Shown here: piece by piece, positions 50,494-58,411 of the stretch
Layout of the letters: each line of letters opens with the position of its first letter
Position numbering within the stretch: position 1 is the first letter of the stretch
Source of the DNA: Streptomyces zhihengii
Lineage (GTDB): Bacteria > Actinomycetota > Actinomycetes > Streptomycetales > Streptomycetaceae
Length of the DNA: 64,000 bases
Direction of reading: 5' to 3'
Assembly (NCBI RefSeq): GCF_016919245.1
Contig: NZ_JAFEJA010000001.1
Location: forward strand, 5,171,501-5,235,500
Notes under the pieces: model-generated
The model's database searches: none
What the model saw: the letters and a program-made list of their open reading frames with translations, nothing else
Told to the model about the DNA's origin: nothing
Program-made: the position numbers and the translations under genes

Positions 50494-51578
50494 GCGCTGA
50501 TCTCCACACTCACGCCGTCCCGCGCGGAACGGCGGGCGGCTTCCAGGACGTCGAGGGCGGCTGCCGCCTCCAGGGCGGTCACCGGCACGGGGCCTTCACC
50601 GCGCACGGCGGCGGCGACCGCCGCGTAGTACGCCGGGTAGTCGCCGGGCACGCTCTCGACGGGGGTGCCCCCGCCGGTCACGGGGGACTCCCCGGCGCCG
50701 AGACGGCCCCACAGCTCCCGGGGCTCCACACCCCACGGGGCGCCGGCGGCCGGCAGCCGTCCGTCGCGCAGGTCGGCCTCCTGGGGGTCGAGTCCGTACT
50801 TCACGTACCCGGCCTTCGAGCCGAGTACCCGGAAACGGGGGCCGAGCTGTGCCGTCGTCGCGCTGACGTACAGATGGGAGCGGACGCCGCCCTCGTGGGT
50901 GATGGCGATGAAGGTGTCGTCGTCCGCCGCCGCGCCGGGGCGGCGGACATCGGACTCCGCGTACACCCGGACGGCCGGGCCGAAGAGCGTCAGGGCCTGG
51001 TCGACGACATGGCTGCCCAGGTCGTACAGCAGCCCGCCGATCTCGGCCGGGTCGCCCGACTCCCGCCAGCCGCCCTTGGGCTGCGGGCGCCAGCGCTCGA
51101 AACGGGACTCGAAGCGCTGGACGTCGCCGAGCTCGCCGTCCGCGACGAGCCGCCGCAGGGTGAGGAAGTCGTTGTCCCAGCGGCGGTTCTGGAAGACGGA
51201 GAGCACCTGGCCCCGCTCCTCGGCGAGGGCGGCGAGCTCGCGCGCCTCGGCGGCGGTGCCGGCGAGCGGCTTGTCCACGACCACGGCCAGGCCGGCCCGG
51301 AGTGCGGCGGCGGCGATCGGGACGTGTGTCCTGTTCGGCGAGGCGACCACGATCAGGTCCAGGTCACCGGCCCGCTCCCACAGCTCGTCCGGCGACGCGG
51401 CGAAGCGGACGCCGTCGCCGAGGGCGGCGCGCGCCTCGGCCCTGCGCTCCTCGCGCGAGGTGACCACCGTGTCGACGACGAGGCCGTCGGTGGTGGAGAT
51501 CAGCGGTGCGTGGAAGACGGAGCCCGCCAGGCCGTAGCCCACGAGTCCGACGCGGAGGGGGGTGCCGGGACCAGTCAT
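50490..51578 (-). CDS. Gfo/Idh/MocA-family NAD(P)-dependent oxidoreductase
   Basis: 362 aa. N-terminal Rossmann fold with GLVGYGLAGSVFHAPLI (GxGxxG-like), then VVASPNRTHVPIAAAALRAGLAVVVDKPLAGT with the conserved D/E-K-P. The C-terminal substrate domain contains GGLLYDLGSHVVDQAL. It oxidises or reduces a sugar or inositol-like substrate. It is divergent from the ROK regulator across 55 bases containing a palindromic operator, so it is probably controlled by that regulator. Its stop overlaps the UPF0303 start. Confidence 0.9.
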   Translation of the reverse strand: MTGPGTPLRVGLVGYGLAGSVFHAPLISTTDGLVVDTVVTSREERRAEARAALGDGVRFAASPDELWERAGDLDLIVVASPNRTHVPIAAAALRAGLAVVVDKPLAGTAAEARELAALAEERGQVLSVFQNRRWDNDFLTLRRLVADGELGDVQRFESRFERWRPQPKGGWRESGDPAEIGGLLYDLGSHVVDQALTLFGPAVRVYAESDVRRPGAAADDDTFIAITHEGGVRSHLYVSATTAQLGPRFRVLGSKAGYVKYGLDPQEADLRDGRLPAAGAPWGVEPRELWGRLGAGESPVTGGGTPVESVPGDYPAYYAAVAAAVRGEGPVPVTALEAAAALDVLEAARRSARDGVSVEISA

Positions 51579-51584
51579 GGGCCC

Positions 51585-51609
51585 ACTTAAGCAACGCTGT
51601 TGCCAAAGT
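51585..51609. promoter_or_regulatory. Operator-like palindrome between oxidoreductase and ROK genes
   Basis: acttaagcaac-gct-gttgccaaagt: 9 of 11 positions in each arm are symmetric, with a perfect gcaac/gttgc core. It sits in the 55-base divergent promoter region and is the most A/T-rich segment there, as expected for a regulator binding site, most simply for the adjacent ROK protein. Confidence 0.7.
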
Positions 51610-51633
51610 GCAAGCGGGCCCGACAATAGGGGG

Positions 51634-53118
51634 GTGACGCGTCCCGATCCCCATGCCCCGCACGCCCCCGACGCCCCGCCGGCCGCCCGGCGCGCGGCAC
51701 CGGCGGGCGGAGTCAACCTGCCCGCGCTGCGCAGCCACAACGCGGCGCTCGTGCTCGACCTGCTGCGCGGCGCGGGGGAGGCCGGCATCAGCCGGATCGA
51801 GCTGGCGGAGGGCACGGGGCTGACCCCGCAGGCCGTCAGCAAGATCGTCGCCCGGCTGCGGGCCGAGGGCATGGCCGCCGAGGCGGGACGGCGCGCCTCC
51901 ACCGGCGGCAAGCCGCGCACCGTGCTGCGGCTGGTCCCCTCGGCCGGGTACGCGGTGGGGCTCCACCTGGACCGCGACGAGCTGACGGCCGTCCTCCTCG
52001 ACCTGGCCGGCACCCGTGTCGCGACCCACCGGGCGCCCCTCGACCTGGGCGCCCCTGCGGCGAGGGTGGTGGCGGCCGCCGCCACCCAGGTCGCGGCGCT
52101 CCTCGCCCGTGCGGCCCCGCCCGGGGCGGGGCCGCACGGGGGCGGCGGCAGCCGCGTCCCGGCCGCCCGGCACGCACCGGGCCGAGCCGCCCGGGCGTAC
52201 GGCGCCCGTGGATCCGGCCACTGCCTCGGCCCGGCACGTGCCCGCCGGACCGACCACTGCCCCGGCCGCCGGCTCGCCCGGCCGTACGGCGCCTGCGGGG
52301 TCGGCCGCCGCCCGCACCGGCGCGCGGTGCCCGCGGCACCGGCCGCGGCGCGGACCTCCGGGGGCGCGCCCGCCCCGGCCGCGGACCTGCCCGCCCCCGC
52401 ACCGCCCGCCCCCGGCGCACACCTGCCCGCCCCCGGCGGGCCCGCCCCGTGGCCGCGGGTGCTCGGGGCCGGGGTGGCGATGCCCGGGCCGCTGGACCAC
52501 ACCCGGGGCGTCCCGCACCGGGTCACCGGGCACCCCCACTGGGACGGCTACCCGCTGCGGGACGCGCTCGCCGCGCGCCTCGGCCTGCCGGTCGTGCTCG
52601 ACAAGGACACCAACGCCGCCGCCCTCGGTCTCGCGCTGCGCGGCCCGGGCGACTCCTTCGCCTACCTCCACCTCGGCACCGGGCTCGGCGCCGGGCTGGT
52701 GCTCGGCGGGGCGCTGCACCGGGGCGCGCGCACCGGGGCGGGGGAGTTCGGGCACCAGGTGCTCCAGCTCGACGGCCCCGTCTGCGGCTGCGGCGAACGC
52801 GGCTGCGTCGAGGTGCTGTGCCTGGCCGCCGTCGCCCGCGGCGACGTCGCCGAGGCCGCCCGGGTGCTCGGCACGGCCGCCGGCAACCTCGTCGGGCTGC
52901 TCGACATCGACCGGGTGCTGCTCGGCGGACGGGTCGTCGCCGCGGCCGAGGAGGCGTTCGTGCGCGGGGTCGCCGAGGTCGTCGCGCGCCGCGGCCCGGT
53001 GCCCGTGGCGCCCGCGCCGGGCGGTCCGCACACGGTCGCCGAGGGGGCGGCGCAACTGGTGCTGGCGCCGGTCTTCGGCCGGGCCCCGGCCGCGCCCGCC
53101 GCCGACCCGGCAGGGTGA
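51634..53118 (+). CDS. ROK-family transcriptional regulator with an unusual internal low-complexity insertion
   Basis: 494 aa, about 100 more than usual. N-terminal winged HTH (NLPALRSHNAALVLDLLRGAGEAGISRIELAEGTGLTPQAVSKIVARL) and a partial ROK N lobe (to about residue 160). An Ala/Pro/Arg/Gly-rich segment fills about residues 162-269. The rest of the sugar-kinase-like domain follows: GAGVAMPGPLD, VVLDKDTNAAALG, GTGLGAGLVLGG, and the zinc motif GHQVLQLDGPVCGCGERGCVE. The GTG start at 51634 overlaps no gene. It likely represses the divergent oxidoreductase operon and is released by a sugar. Confidence 0.85.
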   Translation: MTRPDPHAPHAPDAPPAARRAAPAGGVNLPALRSHNAALVLDLLRGAGEAGISRIELAEGTGLTPQAVSKIVARLRAEGMAAEAGRRASTGGKPRTVLRLVPSAGYAVGLHLDRDELTAVLLDLAGTRVATHRAPLDLGAPAARVVAAAATQVAALLARAAPPGAGPHGGGGSRVPAARHAPGRAARAYGARGSGHCLGPARARRTDHCPGRRLARPYGACGVGRRPHRRAVPAAPAAARTSGGAPAPAADLPAPAPPAPGAHLPAPGGPAPWPRVLGAGVAMPGPLDHTRGVPHRVTGHPHWDGYPLRDALAARLGLPVVLDKDTNAAALGLALRGPGDSFAYLHLGTGLGAGLVLGGALHRGARTGAGEFGHQVLQLDGPVCGCGERGCVEVLCLAAVARGDVAEAARVLGTAAGNLVGLLDIDRVLLGGRVVAAAEEAFVRGVAEVVARRGPVPVAPAPGGPHTVAEGAAQLVLAPVFGRAPAAPAADPAG

Positions 53119-53260
53119 ACTTGTGCCGCCGGGACCGGGGGCGCGCCGCTGTTCGGCCCTACCGCGCCGTTCGCCGACGGTCTGCCGGGGCAACGATGGC
53201 AGGGTCCCGGGGGCCACGGTCCGGGTGGCCCGGCAGCACGAGAGCAAGCAAAGGCCACCC

Positions 53261-54163
53261 ATGCGACTGCGCAACGCCCTCGCCCTCACCGCCGGTACGG
53301 CGACCACCGCCGTGATCACCGCAGGGGTGCTGGCGCTCCCCGCCCTCGCCGACGACGCCCGCCCGGTGGACGGCCGGGGCTCCGGCGACCAGGGCGTGTC
53401 CCGGCCGGCGGACCAGCAGCCGACCTGCGGCAAGGAGTCGGACCCGGAGTTCCCCATCCGGACCCGTGTCCACGGCGGGCCCGCCTCCGTCCGCCCCGGC
53501 TCCGGGTTCCAGGGCTGGCGGCTCGACCTCACCAACACCACCCCGGAGCTGTGCCACCACATCCACCCGGTCGTGATCCTCACGGACCGGGCCGGGGCGC
53601 TCGCCGCCGACCGGGTCGCCGTCGAGTTCCACGACCCCGACGCGGGGCGCTGGCGTGCGGTCTCCCTGGAGCGGACGGGCGAGGACGAGCTGGTCGGCGC
53701 GGTCGACGACGGCTTCCAGGGCTTCGTCGTCCCGGCCGGCCGGACGGTCACCGTCGAGGCCCGGCTCTCGTTCGCCGCGGGCACCGCCCCCGGCGACGTC
53801 ACCGTCAACACCGCCGTCGTCCAGCGCAAGGGCGACGACGGGGACTGGGTCGGCGAGTCCGGCGACTGGCACCTCGCGGTGACCGGCGCGGCGTCGCCGG
53901 GGACGCGTGAGCCCGCGGACCCCGCCCGCCCGACCGGGGCCCCGGAGCCGTCCGGCACGGCGACGGCTGCCGGGACCGCCGAGCCCCCAGGAGCCTCGGA
54001 ACAGCCGTCGTCCCCGCGACCGCAGGAGCCCGACCGGCCCGACCAGCTCGCCTCCACCGGCTCCGGGACCGCGGCGCGGATCGCCGCCGTCGCCGCCGTG
54101 ATCGCGGCGGGCGCCGGCATCGTCCTCCTGACGGTCCGCCGCTCCCGCCTCCGCCGCCGCTGA
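53261..54163 (+). CDS. Secreted LAXTG cell-wall-anchored protein
   Basis: 300 aa. Signal peptide (about 1-31, ending ALPALADD); an extracellular domain (about 40-210) with an immunoglobulin-like beta pattern (RLDLTNTTPELCHHIHPVVILTD); a Pro/Ser/Thr/Glu-rich stalk (about 212-260); and a complete sorting signal: LASTG at 263-267, a hydrophobic helix, and RRSRLRRR at the end. LAXTG is the motif used by class E sortases in Streptomyces, so the protein should end up linked to peptidoglycan. The only sortase gene in the window (55868) is of another class, so its own sortase may be elsewhere. Confidence 0.85.
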   Translation: MRLRNALALTAGTATTAVITAGVLALPALADDARPVDGRGSGDQGVSRPADQQPTCGKESDPEFPIRTRVHGGPASVRPGSGFQGWRLDLTNTTPELCHHIHPVVILTDRAGALAADRVAVEFHDPDAGRWRAVSLERTGEDELVGAVDDGFQGFVVPAGRTVTVEARLSFAAGTAPGDVTVNTAVVQRKGDDGDWVGESGDWHLAVTGAASPGTREPADPARPTGAPEPSGTATAAGTAEPPGASEQPSSPRPQEPDRPDQLASTGSGTAARIAAVAAVIAAGAGIVLLTVRRSRLRRR

Positions 54164-54205
54164 ACGGCCCGGCGCTCCCGTCTCCGCCGCCGCTGAAGGG
54201 CCCGC
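54140..54205. repeat. 33-bp imperfect tandem duplication across a gene 3' end
   Basis: Bases 54140-54172 and 54173-54205 are near-identical (cgctcccg(c/t)ctccgccgccgctgaa...), including the stop codon context of the LAXTG protein. The second copy is non-coding. It looks like a recent slippage duplication. Confidence 0.8.
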
Positions 54206-54373
54206 CGGAACGCGAGACGGGGAGAGTGGCCGGGGCGCTCCCGGGGCAGTGGATCAGCAGGTGAACGGCGGGGTCGGGATCCGGACTTCCTGACTACGCT
54301 GGGGGCCGTCGCCACAGCGCAGTCGCGGCGCCCCCAGCACGCACGCACACATGCACGGCAGGAGTCCGCCCCA

Positions 54374-55153
54374 ATGGCAGAGCGCAAGCCGATCGAATCC
54401 TGGCTGACCGACATGGACGGCGTCCTCATCCACGAGGGCGTACCGGTCCCCGGCGCGGACGCCTTCATCAGGAAGCTCCGGGAGACCGGCAAGCCCTTCC
54501 TCGTGCTGACGAACAACTCCATCTACACCGCCCGTGATCTGCACGCCCGCCTCGCGCGCATGGGGCTGGACGTCCCGGTGGAGAACATCTGGACCTCCGC
54601 GCTGGCCACCGCCCAGTTCCTGGACGACCAGCGGCCCGGCGGCACGGCGTACGTCATCGGCGAGGCCGGGCTGACGACCGCGCTGCACGACATCGGGTAC
54701 GTGCTCACCGACCACGAGCCGGACTACGTGGTGCTCGGCGAGACCCGCACCTACAGCTTCGAGTCGCTGACCAAGGCGATCCGCCTGATCAACGACGGCG
54801 CCCGGTTCATCTGCACCAACCCCGACAACACCGGCCCCTCCACCGAGGGCCCGCTCCCGGCGACCGGTTCGGTGGCCGCGCTGATCACCAAGGCGACCGG
54901 CAAGGACCCGTACTTCGCGGGCAAGCCCAACCCCCTGATGATGCGGACCGGGCTCAACGCCATCGGCGCCCACTCCGAGACCAGCGCCATGATCGGCGAC
55001 CGGATGGACACCGATGTGCTCGCGGGTCTGGAGGCCGGGATGCAGACCTTCCTGGTGCTGACCGGTTCCACCACGCCCGCCCTGGTGGACCGCTACCCCT
55101 TCCGGCCGTCCAAGGTCGTGGACTCCATCGCGGATCTCGTCGACCGCATCTGA
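54374..55153 (+). CDS. HAD-IIA family phosphatase (NagD-like)
   Basis: 259 aa. HAD motif I is DMDGVLI (nucleophile first Asp, residues about 13-19), motif II is VLTNNS, motif III/IV includes KPNPLMM and the acidic GDRMDTDVLAG. The cap domain is the C2a type of NagD and p-nitrophenyl phosphatases. It dephosphorylates a nucleotide or small sugar phosphate in the cytosol. It is a single gene ending in a strong hairpin. Despite the name, NagD relatives are not specific for GlcNAc. Confidence 0.92.
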   Translation: MAERKPIESWLTDMDGVLIHEGVPVPGADAFIRKLRETGKPFLVLTNNSIYTARDLHARLARMGLDVPVENIWTSALATAQFLDDQRPGGTAYVIGEAGLTTALHDIGYVLTDHEPDYVVLGETRTYSFESLTKAIRLINDGARFICTNPDNTGPSTEGPLPATGSVAALITKATGKDPYFAGKPNPLMMRTGLNAIGAHSETSAMIGDRMDTDVLAGLEAGMQTFLVLTGSTTPALVDRYPFRPSKVVDSIADLVDRI

Positions 55154-55176
55154 GCCGCCCGCCCCGCACGGGCCCG

Positions 55177-55205
55177 ACGCCCCGGACCGCTCTGGTCCGG
55201 GGCGT
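55177..55205 (+). terminator. Terminator of the HAD phosphatase gene
   Basis: 12-bp perfect stem 55177-55188 / 55194-55205 with loop gctct, followed by tcgc. Confidence 0.8.
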
Positions 55206-55287
55206 TCGCACTGGTCACGGGCGTGTGCCGGCTCCCCGGATGCGGAAACGCGCCGAACGCGTGAGTCTCGGTAGCAGGAGGTTCACG

Positions 55288-55866
55288 ATGTGTGCAGGTT
55301 CCCTCGCTCTCCGTACCGCCGGGCTGGTCACCGTGCTCGTGCTGGCGCCCGCGGCGGCCGCCGCCGCCGATGACCGGGCCGTGCTGCTGACGCCGTCGGA
55401 GGCCGCCCCGGGCGGTGCGGTCCGCATCGCGGCGGACGGCTGTCCGGGCACGGCGGTGGCCCGCTCGGACGCCTTCGCCGCGGACGCGGAGCTCACCGCG
55501 GCCCCCGGGGCGGACGGCCCGGCCGGTGCGGCACGGGTCAGGACCGACGCGCAGGCCGGCACCTTCACCGTGCGTCTCGCCTGCGACGGGCGCCCTCACG
55601 CCCGGGCCGAGCTGACCGTCCGGCCCGCGGGGGCCCGCCCCGCCGCGGCCGAACCGGCCGCCCGGGCGCATGCCTCACCGGTGGCGCCGGTGCGCGCGGG
55701 CGGCGGCGGAGCCGTGGCGATCGCGGCCCCGGTCGCGGCCGTGGATTCGGAGGACGCGGGCCCGAGCGCGCGGCAGGCCGTGGCCGGCCTGGTGCTCGCC
55801 GGTGTCGCCGCGGTGGTGTTCGCCGTCCGGGGCGCCCGCCGCCGCGGCAGGACGAGGTCCGACTGA
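55288..55866 (+). CDS. Secreted, C-terminally anchored protein of the sortase operon
   Basis: 192 aa. Signal sequence (about 5-26, LALRTAGLVTVLVLAPAAAAAADD), a beta-rich domain (about 30-120; PSEAAPGGAVRIAADGCPGT... with two Cys), an Ala/Pro linker, one C-terminal transmembrane helix (VAGLVLAGVAAVVFAVRGA) and an Arg-rich tail. There is no LPXTG-like motif before the helix, so it is membrane-anchored rather than sortase-linked. The ATG has AGGAGG 7 bases upstream. The sortase ATG follows after one base; they form one operon. Confidence 0.8.
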   Translation: MCAGSLALRTAGLVTVLVLAPAAAAAADDRAVLLTPSEAAPGGAVRIAADGCPGTAVARSDAFAADAELTAAPGADGPAGAARVRTDAQAGTFTVRLACDGRPHARAELTVRPAGARPAAAEPAARAHASPVAPVRAGGGGAVAIAAPVAAVDSEDAGPSARQAVAGLVLAGVAAVVFAVRGARRRGRTRSD

Positions 55867-55867
55867 G

Positions 55868-56533
55868 ATGCGGGCCCTCGCGGGGTCCGTGCGCGGCACC
55901 GGGCGTGCCGTGGTCGGCGTGGTCTGGGCGTTCCTCGTCCTCGTGCTGTGGCTGTGGGGCGGCGGCGCGCCCGGCGGAGCGGCCGGCAGCTCGGCCCCGA
56001 CCACCGGCGACATGGCGGCCGTGGGGCGCCCGCCGGGCGTCCCGATGCCCGCCGCGCACCCGCCGCTCACCGGCGCCCGTCCGCAGCGGGTCGCGGTGCC
56101 CGCGCTCGGCATCTCCGCGCCCGTCGTGGTGCGCGGCCTCGACGCCCGGGGCGCAATCGACCCGCCGTCCTACGCGGCGGCCGACCGGGTCGGCTGGTAC
56201 GGCGCCGGAGCGCGGCCGGGGGAGCCGGGGGCGGCGCTGTTCGTCGGGCACGTCGACACCGACACCCGCCCGGCGGTCTTCTACGACCTCTCCACGGTGC
56301 GGCCGGGGGAGCGCATCGAGGTGACGGACGAGGACGGGCGGACGACCGTGTTCACCGTCGACGACGTCCGGGTCCTCGACCGCGACCGGTTCGACGCCCG
56401 CCTGGTCTACGGCCCCCGCGAGGCCGGGCGCGCGGAGCTGCGGCTGATCACCTGCGGGGGAGTGTTCGACCGGGCGAGCGGCAGCTACACCGCGAACGTG
56501 GTGGTCTCCGCGTATCTCACCGGGGCCGCCTGA
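55868..56533 (+). CDS. Class F-type sortase
   Basis: 221 aa. An N-terminal membrane helix (about 13-31) and linker are followed by the sortase beta barrel. Catalytic His128 is in FVGHVDT, Cys196 in LRLITCGGVF (TxTC-like motif), and the Arg is in the region before SYTANVVV. The class is judged from length and motif spacing; class F is widespread in actinobacteria and its substrates are less known than those of class E. It attaches a secreted protein to the wall. It is translated immediately after the anchored protein at 55288. Confidence 0.85.
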   Translation: MRALAGSVRGTGRAVVGVVWAFLVLVLWLWGGGAPGGAAGSSAPTTGDMAAVGRPPGVPMPAAHPPLTGARPQRVAVPALGISAPVVVRGLDARGAIDPPSYAAADRVGWYGAGARPGEPGAALFVGHVDTDTRPAVFYDLSTVRPGERIEVTDEDGRTTVFTVDDVRVLDRDRFDARLVYGPREAGRAELRLITCGGVFDRASGSYTANVVVSAYLTGAA

Positions 56534-56615
56534 GGCCGCCGGCGCGACAAGGGCGCGACACGGCACGACACGGCGCGGGGAGACGAGCGACAACCAGCGG
56601 GAACCGGCGAAAACG

Positions 56616-56651
56616 AGCGAGGCCCTCTCATCGGAATGAGAGGGCCTCGCT
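56616..56651. terminator. Terminator between sortase operon and tRNA-Lys
   Basis: 16-bp perfect stem agcgaggccctctcat (56616-56631) / 56636-56651 with loop cgga. It separates convergent genes. Confidence 0.85.
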
Positions 56652-56658
56652 CTGTGCG

Positions 56659-56732
56659 TGCGCCGCCAGGGACTCGAACCCCGGACCCGCTGATTAAGAG
56701 TCAGCTGCTCTAACCAACTGAGCTAGCGGCGC
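56659..56732 (-). tRNA. tRNA-Lys (anticodon CUU), first copy
   Basis: 74-nt tRNA on the minus strand. Acceptor GCGCCGC / GCGGCGC with discriminator A at 56659; anticodon loop CTCTTAA (CTT) closed by CTGA/TCAG; D arm AGCTCAGTTGGTTAGAGC; TpsiC arm GGTTCGAGTCC. CCA not encoded. An identical copy lies at 63088-63161. Confidence 0.93.
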
Positions 56733-56825
56733 CTGCTGACCTGGAGAACTCTACCGGATGCCGAGGGGTGCTCCGCGCACCCCGGAGCGGTGAGCCGCCG
56801 CGCCCGGACCGGTCGGATCGTTGTA

Positions 56826-56846
56826 TTTGACTTTTCATCCGTCAAA
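56826..56846. promoter_or_regulatory. A/T-rich palindrome upstream of the NlpC/P60 gene
   Basis: tttgac (56826-56831) and gtcaaa (56841-56846) form an inverted repeat in an unusually A/T-rich stretch, about 105 bases before the hydrolase start and 94 bases from tRNA-Lys. It may be a regulator site or part of a promoter (TTGAC is a -35 consensus). Confidence 0.45.
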
Positions 56847-56950
56847 ATGCGTTTTGTCCATGCGATGGAGACACTGCGTTCGTGAAACATCGTCAGAAGA
56901 TCTTGTCGAGCGTGAACGGCTTGTCGACTGCGAATGGGGAGGCGACGCGT

Positions 56951-58222
56951 ATGGCCCTGCCGGTCTTCGAGGAGTACGAGCCCGACGGCGACTGCGACTG
57001 CGCCGGATGTGCCGCACGGCGACGCGCGCTGGCCGCCGGATCCCACCCCTCGGCCCGCGGCTGCCGCCGCGCCCTGGTGGCGGTGACCGCGGCGAGCGCC
57101 GTGATCGGCGGCGGGGGAGCGGCGGCTGCCGTCGCCCCCGGGACGGGCGCCGTGCAGGCGCGGCTCCCGGCCGCCGACACCGAGCCGCCGACCGAACAGG
57201 GCAGGACCGGCCCGCTGCACGGCCCGTCCGGGAAGCCCGCCGCCGGCGCCCCGCTGCGCAGCACGACCCGCGCCGAGATCATCGACCGGGCCAAGAAGTG
57301 GGTCGCCGCGAAGGTGCCGTACAGCATGACCAAGTACTGGAGCGACGGCTACCGGCAGGACTGCTCCGGCTACGTCTCGATGGCGTGGGACCTGCCGGGC
57401 AACGAGTGGACCGGCACCCTCGCCTCGTTCGCCGACCGGATCCGGCGGGAGGACCTCCAGCCCGGCGACATCCTGCTCTTCCACAACCCCGCCGACCCGA
57501 CCTCGGGCTCGCACGTCACGATCTTCGGCGGCTGGACCGACTACACCCACTCGCACTACGTGGCCTACGAGCAGACCAAGCCGCAGACCCGCAAGCAGTC
57601 CACGCCCATGGCGTACTGGAACAACTCCGCCTCGTACGTGGCCTACCGCTACAAGGGCCTGACGACCGCGGCCGGCGGCGGCACCAGCACCGCGGACCCC
57701 TTCCCGGGGGCGGCCTCCTTCGGGCCGGGCGCGAACAACGCGCAGGTGACCCGGCTCGGGCAGATGCTCGTCGAGCGCGGCGGGCGCCGCTTCTACCGCG
57801 AGGGGCCGGGGCCGCGCTGGACGGACGCCGACCGGCGGGCCACCCAGGCGTTCCAGCTCGCCCAGGGCTGGCGGGGCGCCGAGGCCGACGGGCGGCCGGG
57901 CCCGCACACCTGGCGGCTGCTGACCGGGAAGACCGGCCGGGACATCCCCGCCGCGACGACCGGCGGCTCCACCGCCCGGCCGGCGTTCCCCGGCGCCGCC
58001 CACTTCCGGCCGGGCGCGAACAACGCGCACGTCACCCGGCTCGGCCGGCAGCTCGTGCAGCGCGGATTCGGCAGGCACTACGCCACCGGTCCCGGGCCGC
58101 GGTGGACGGAGGCGGACCGGCGCAACGTCCAGGACTTCCAGCGCGCCCTGGGCTGGCGGGGCGCGGAGGCCGACGGTTACCCGGGCCCCGACACCTGGCG
58201 GCGGCTCTTCGCCGCCCGCTGA
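56951..58222 (+). CDS. NlpC/P60-type hydrolase with two peptidoglycan-binding-like repeats
   Basis: 423 aa. The N terminus has a Cys-rich CDCAGCAARRR motif (residues 15-25) before one hydrophobic helix (about 41-62). A CHAP/NlpC-P60 peptidase-like domain (about 105-235) has catalytic Cys138 in QDCSGYVSMAW and His188 in GSHVTIFGG. Two near-identical modules of about 75 residues follow (about 255-330 and 345-420), each with FxPGANNAxVTRLGxxLVxRG and PGPRWTxADRR. These modules are a substrate- or wall-binding type. The start ATG 56951 has GGGGAGG 8 bases upstream, preferred to the upstream GTG at 56882. Confidence 0.82.
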   Translation: MALPVFEEYEPDGDCDCAGCAARRRALAAGSHPSARGCRRALVAVTAASAVIGGGGAAAAVAPGTGAVQARLPAADTEPPTEQGRTGPLHGPSGKPAAGAPLRSTTRAEIIDRAKKWVAAKVPYSMTKYWSDGYRQDCSGYVSMAWDLPGNEWTGTLASFADRIRREDLQPGDILLFHNPADPTSGSHVTIFGGWTDYTHSHYVAYEQTKPQTRKQSTPMAYWNNSASYVAYRYKGLTTAAGGGTSTADPFPGAASFGPGANNAQVTRLGQMLVERGGRRFYREGPGPRWTDADRRATQAFQLAQGWRGAEADGRPGPHTWRLLTGKTGRDIPAATTGGSTARPAFPGAAHFRPGANNAHVTRLGRQLVQRGFGRHYATGPGPRWTEADRRNVQDFQRALGWRGAEADGYPGPDTWRRLFAAR

Positions 58223-58411
58223 CCCACCGGCCGCCCCGCACCCGGGGGACCGGCCCCCGCCCCGCACCCGGCCCCCGTGCCGCGGCCGCCCCGCCCCGCG
58301 GGCGGCCCGGAAGCAGGCCGCGCGGCCGGCGGCAGGACCGGCCGGACGCGGAGCCCGGCCGGACGCAGACCCCGGACAGGTACAGAGCAACCGAACGAAA
58401 GCCGAGGTGCC

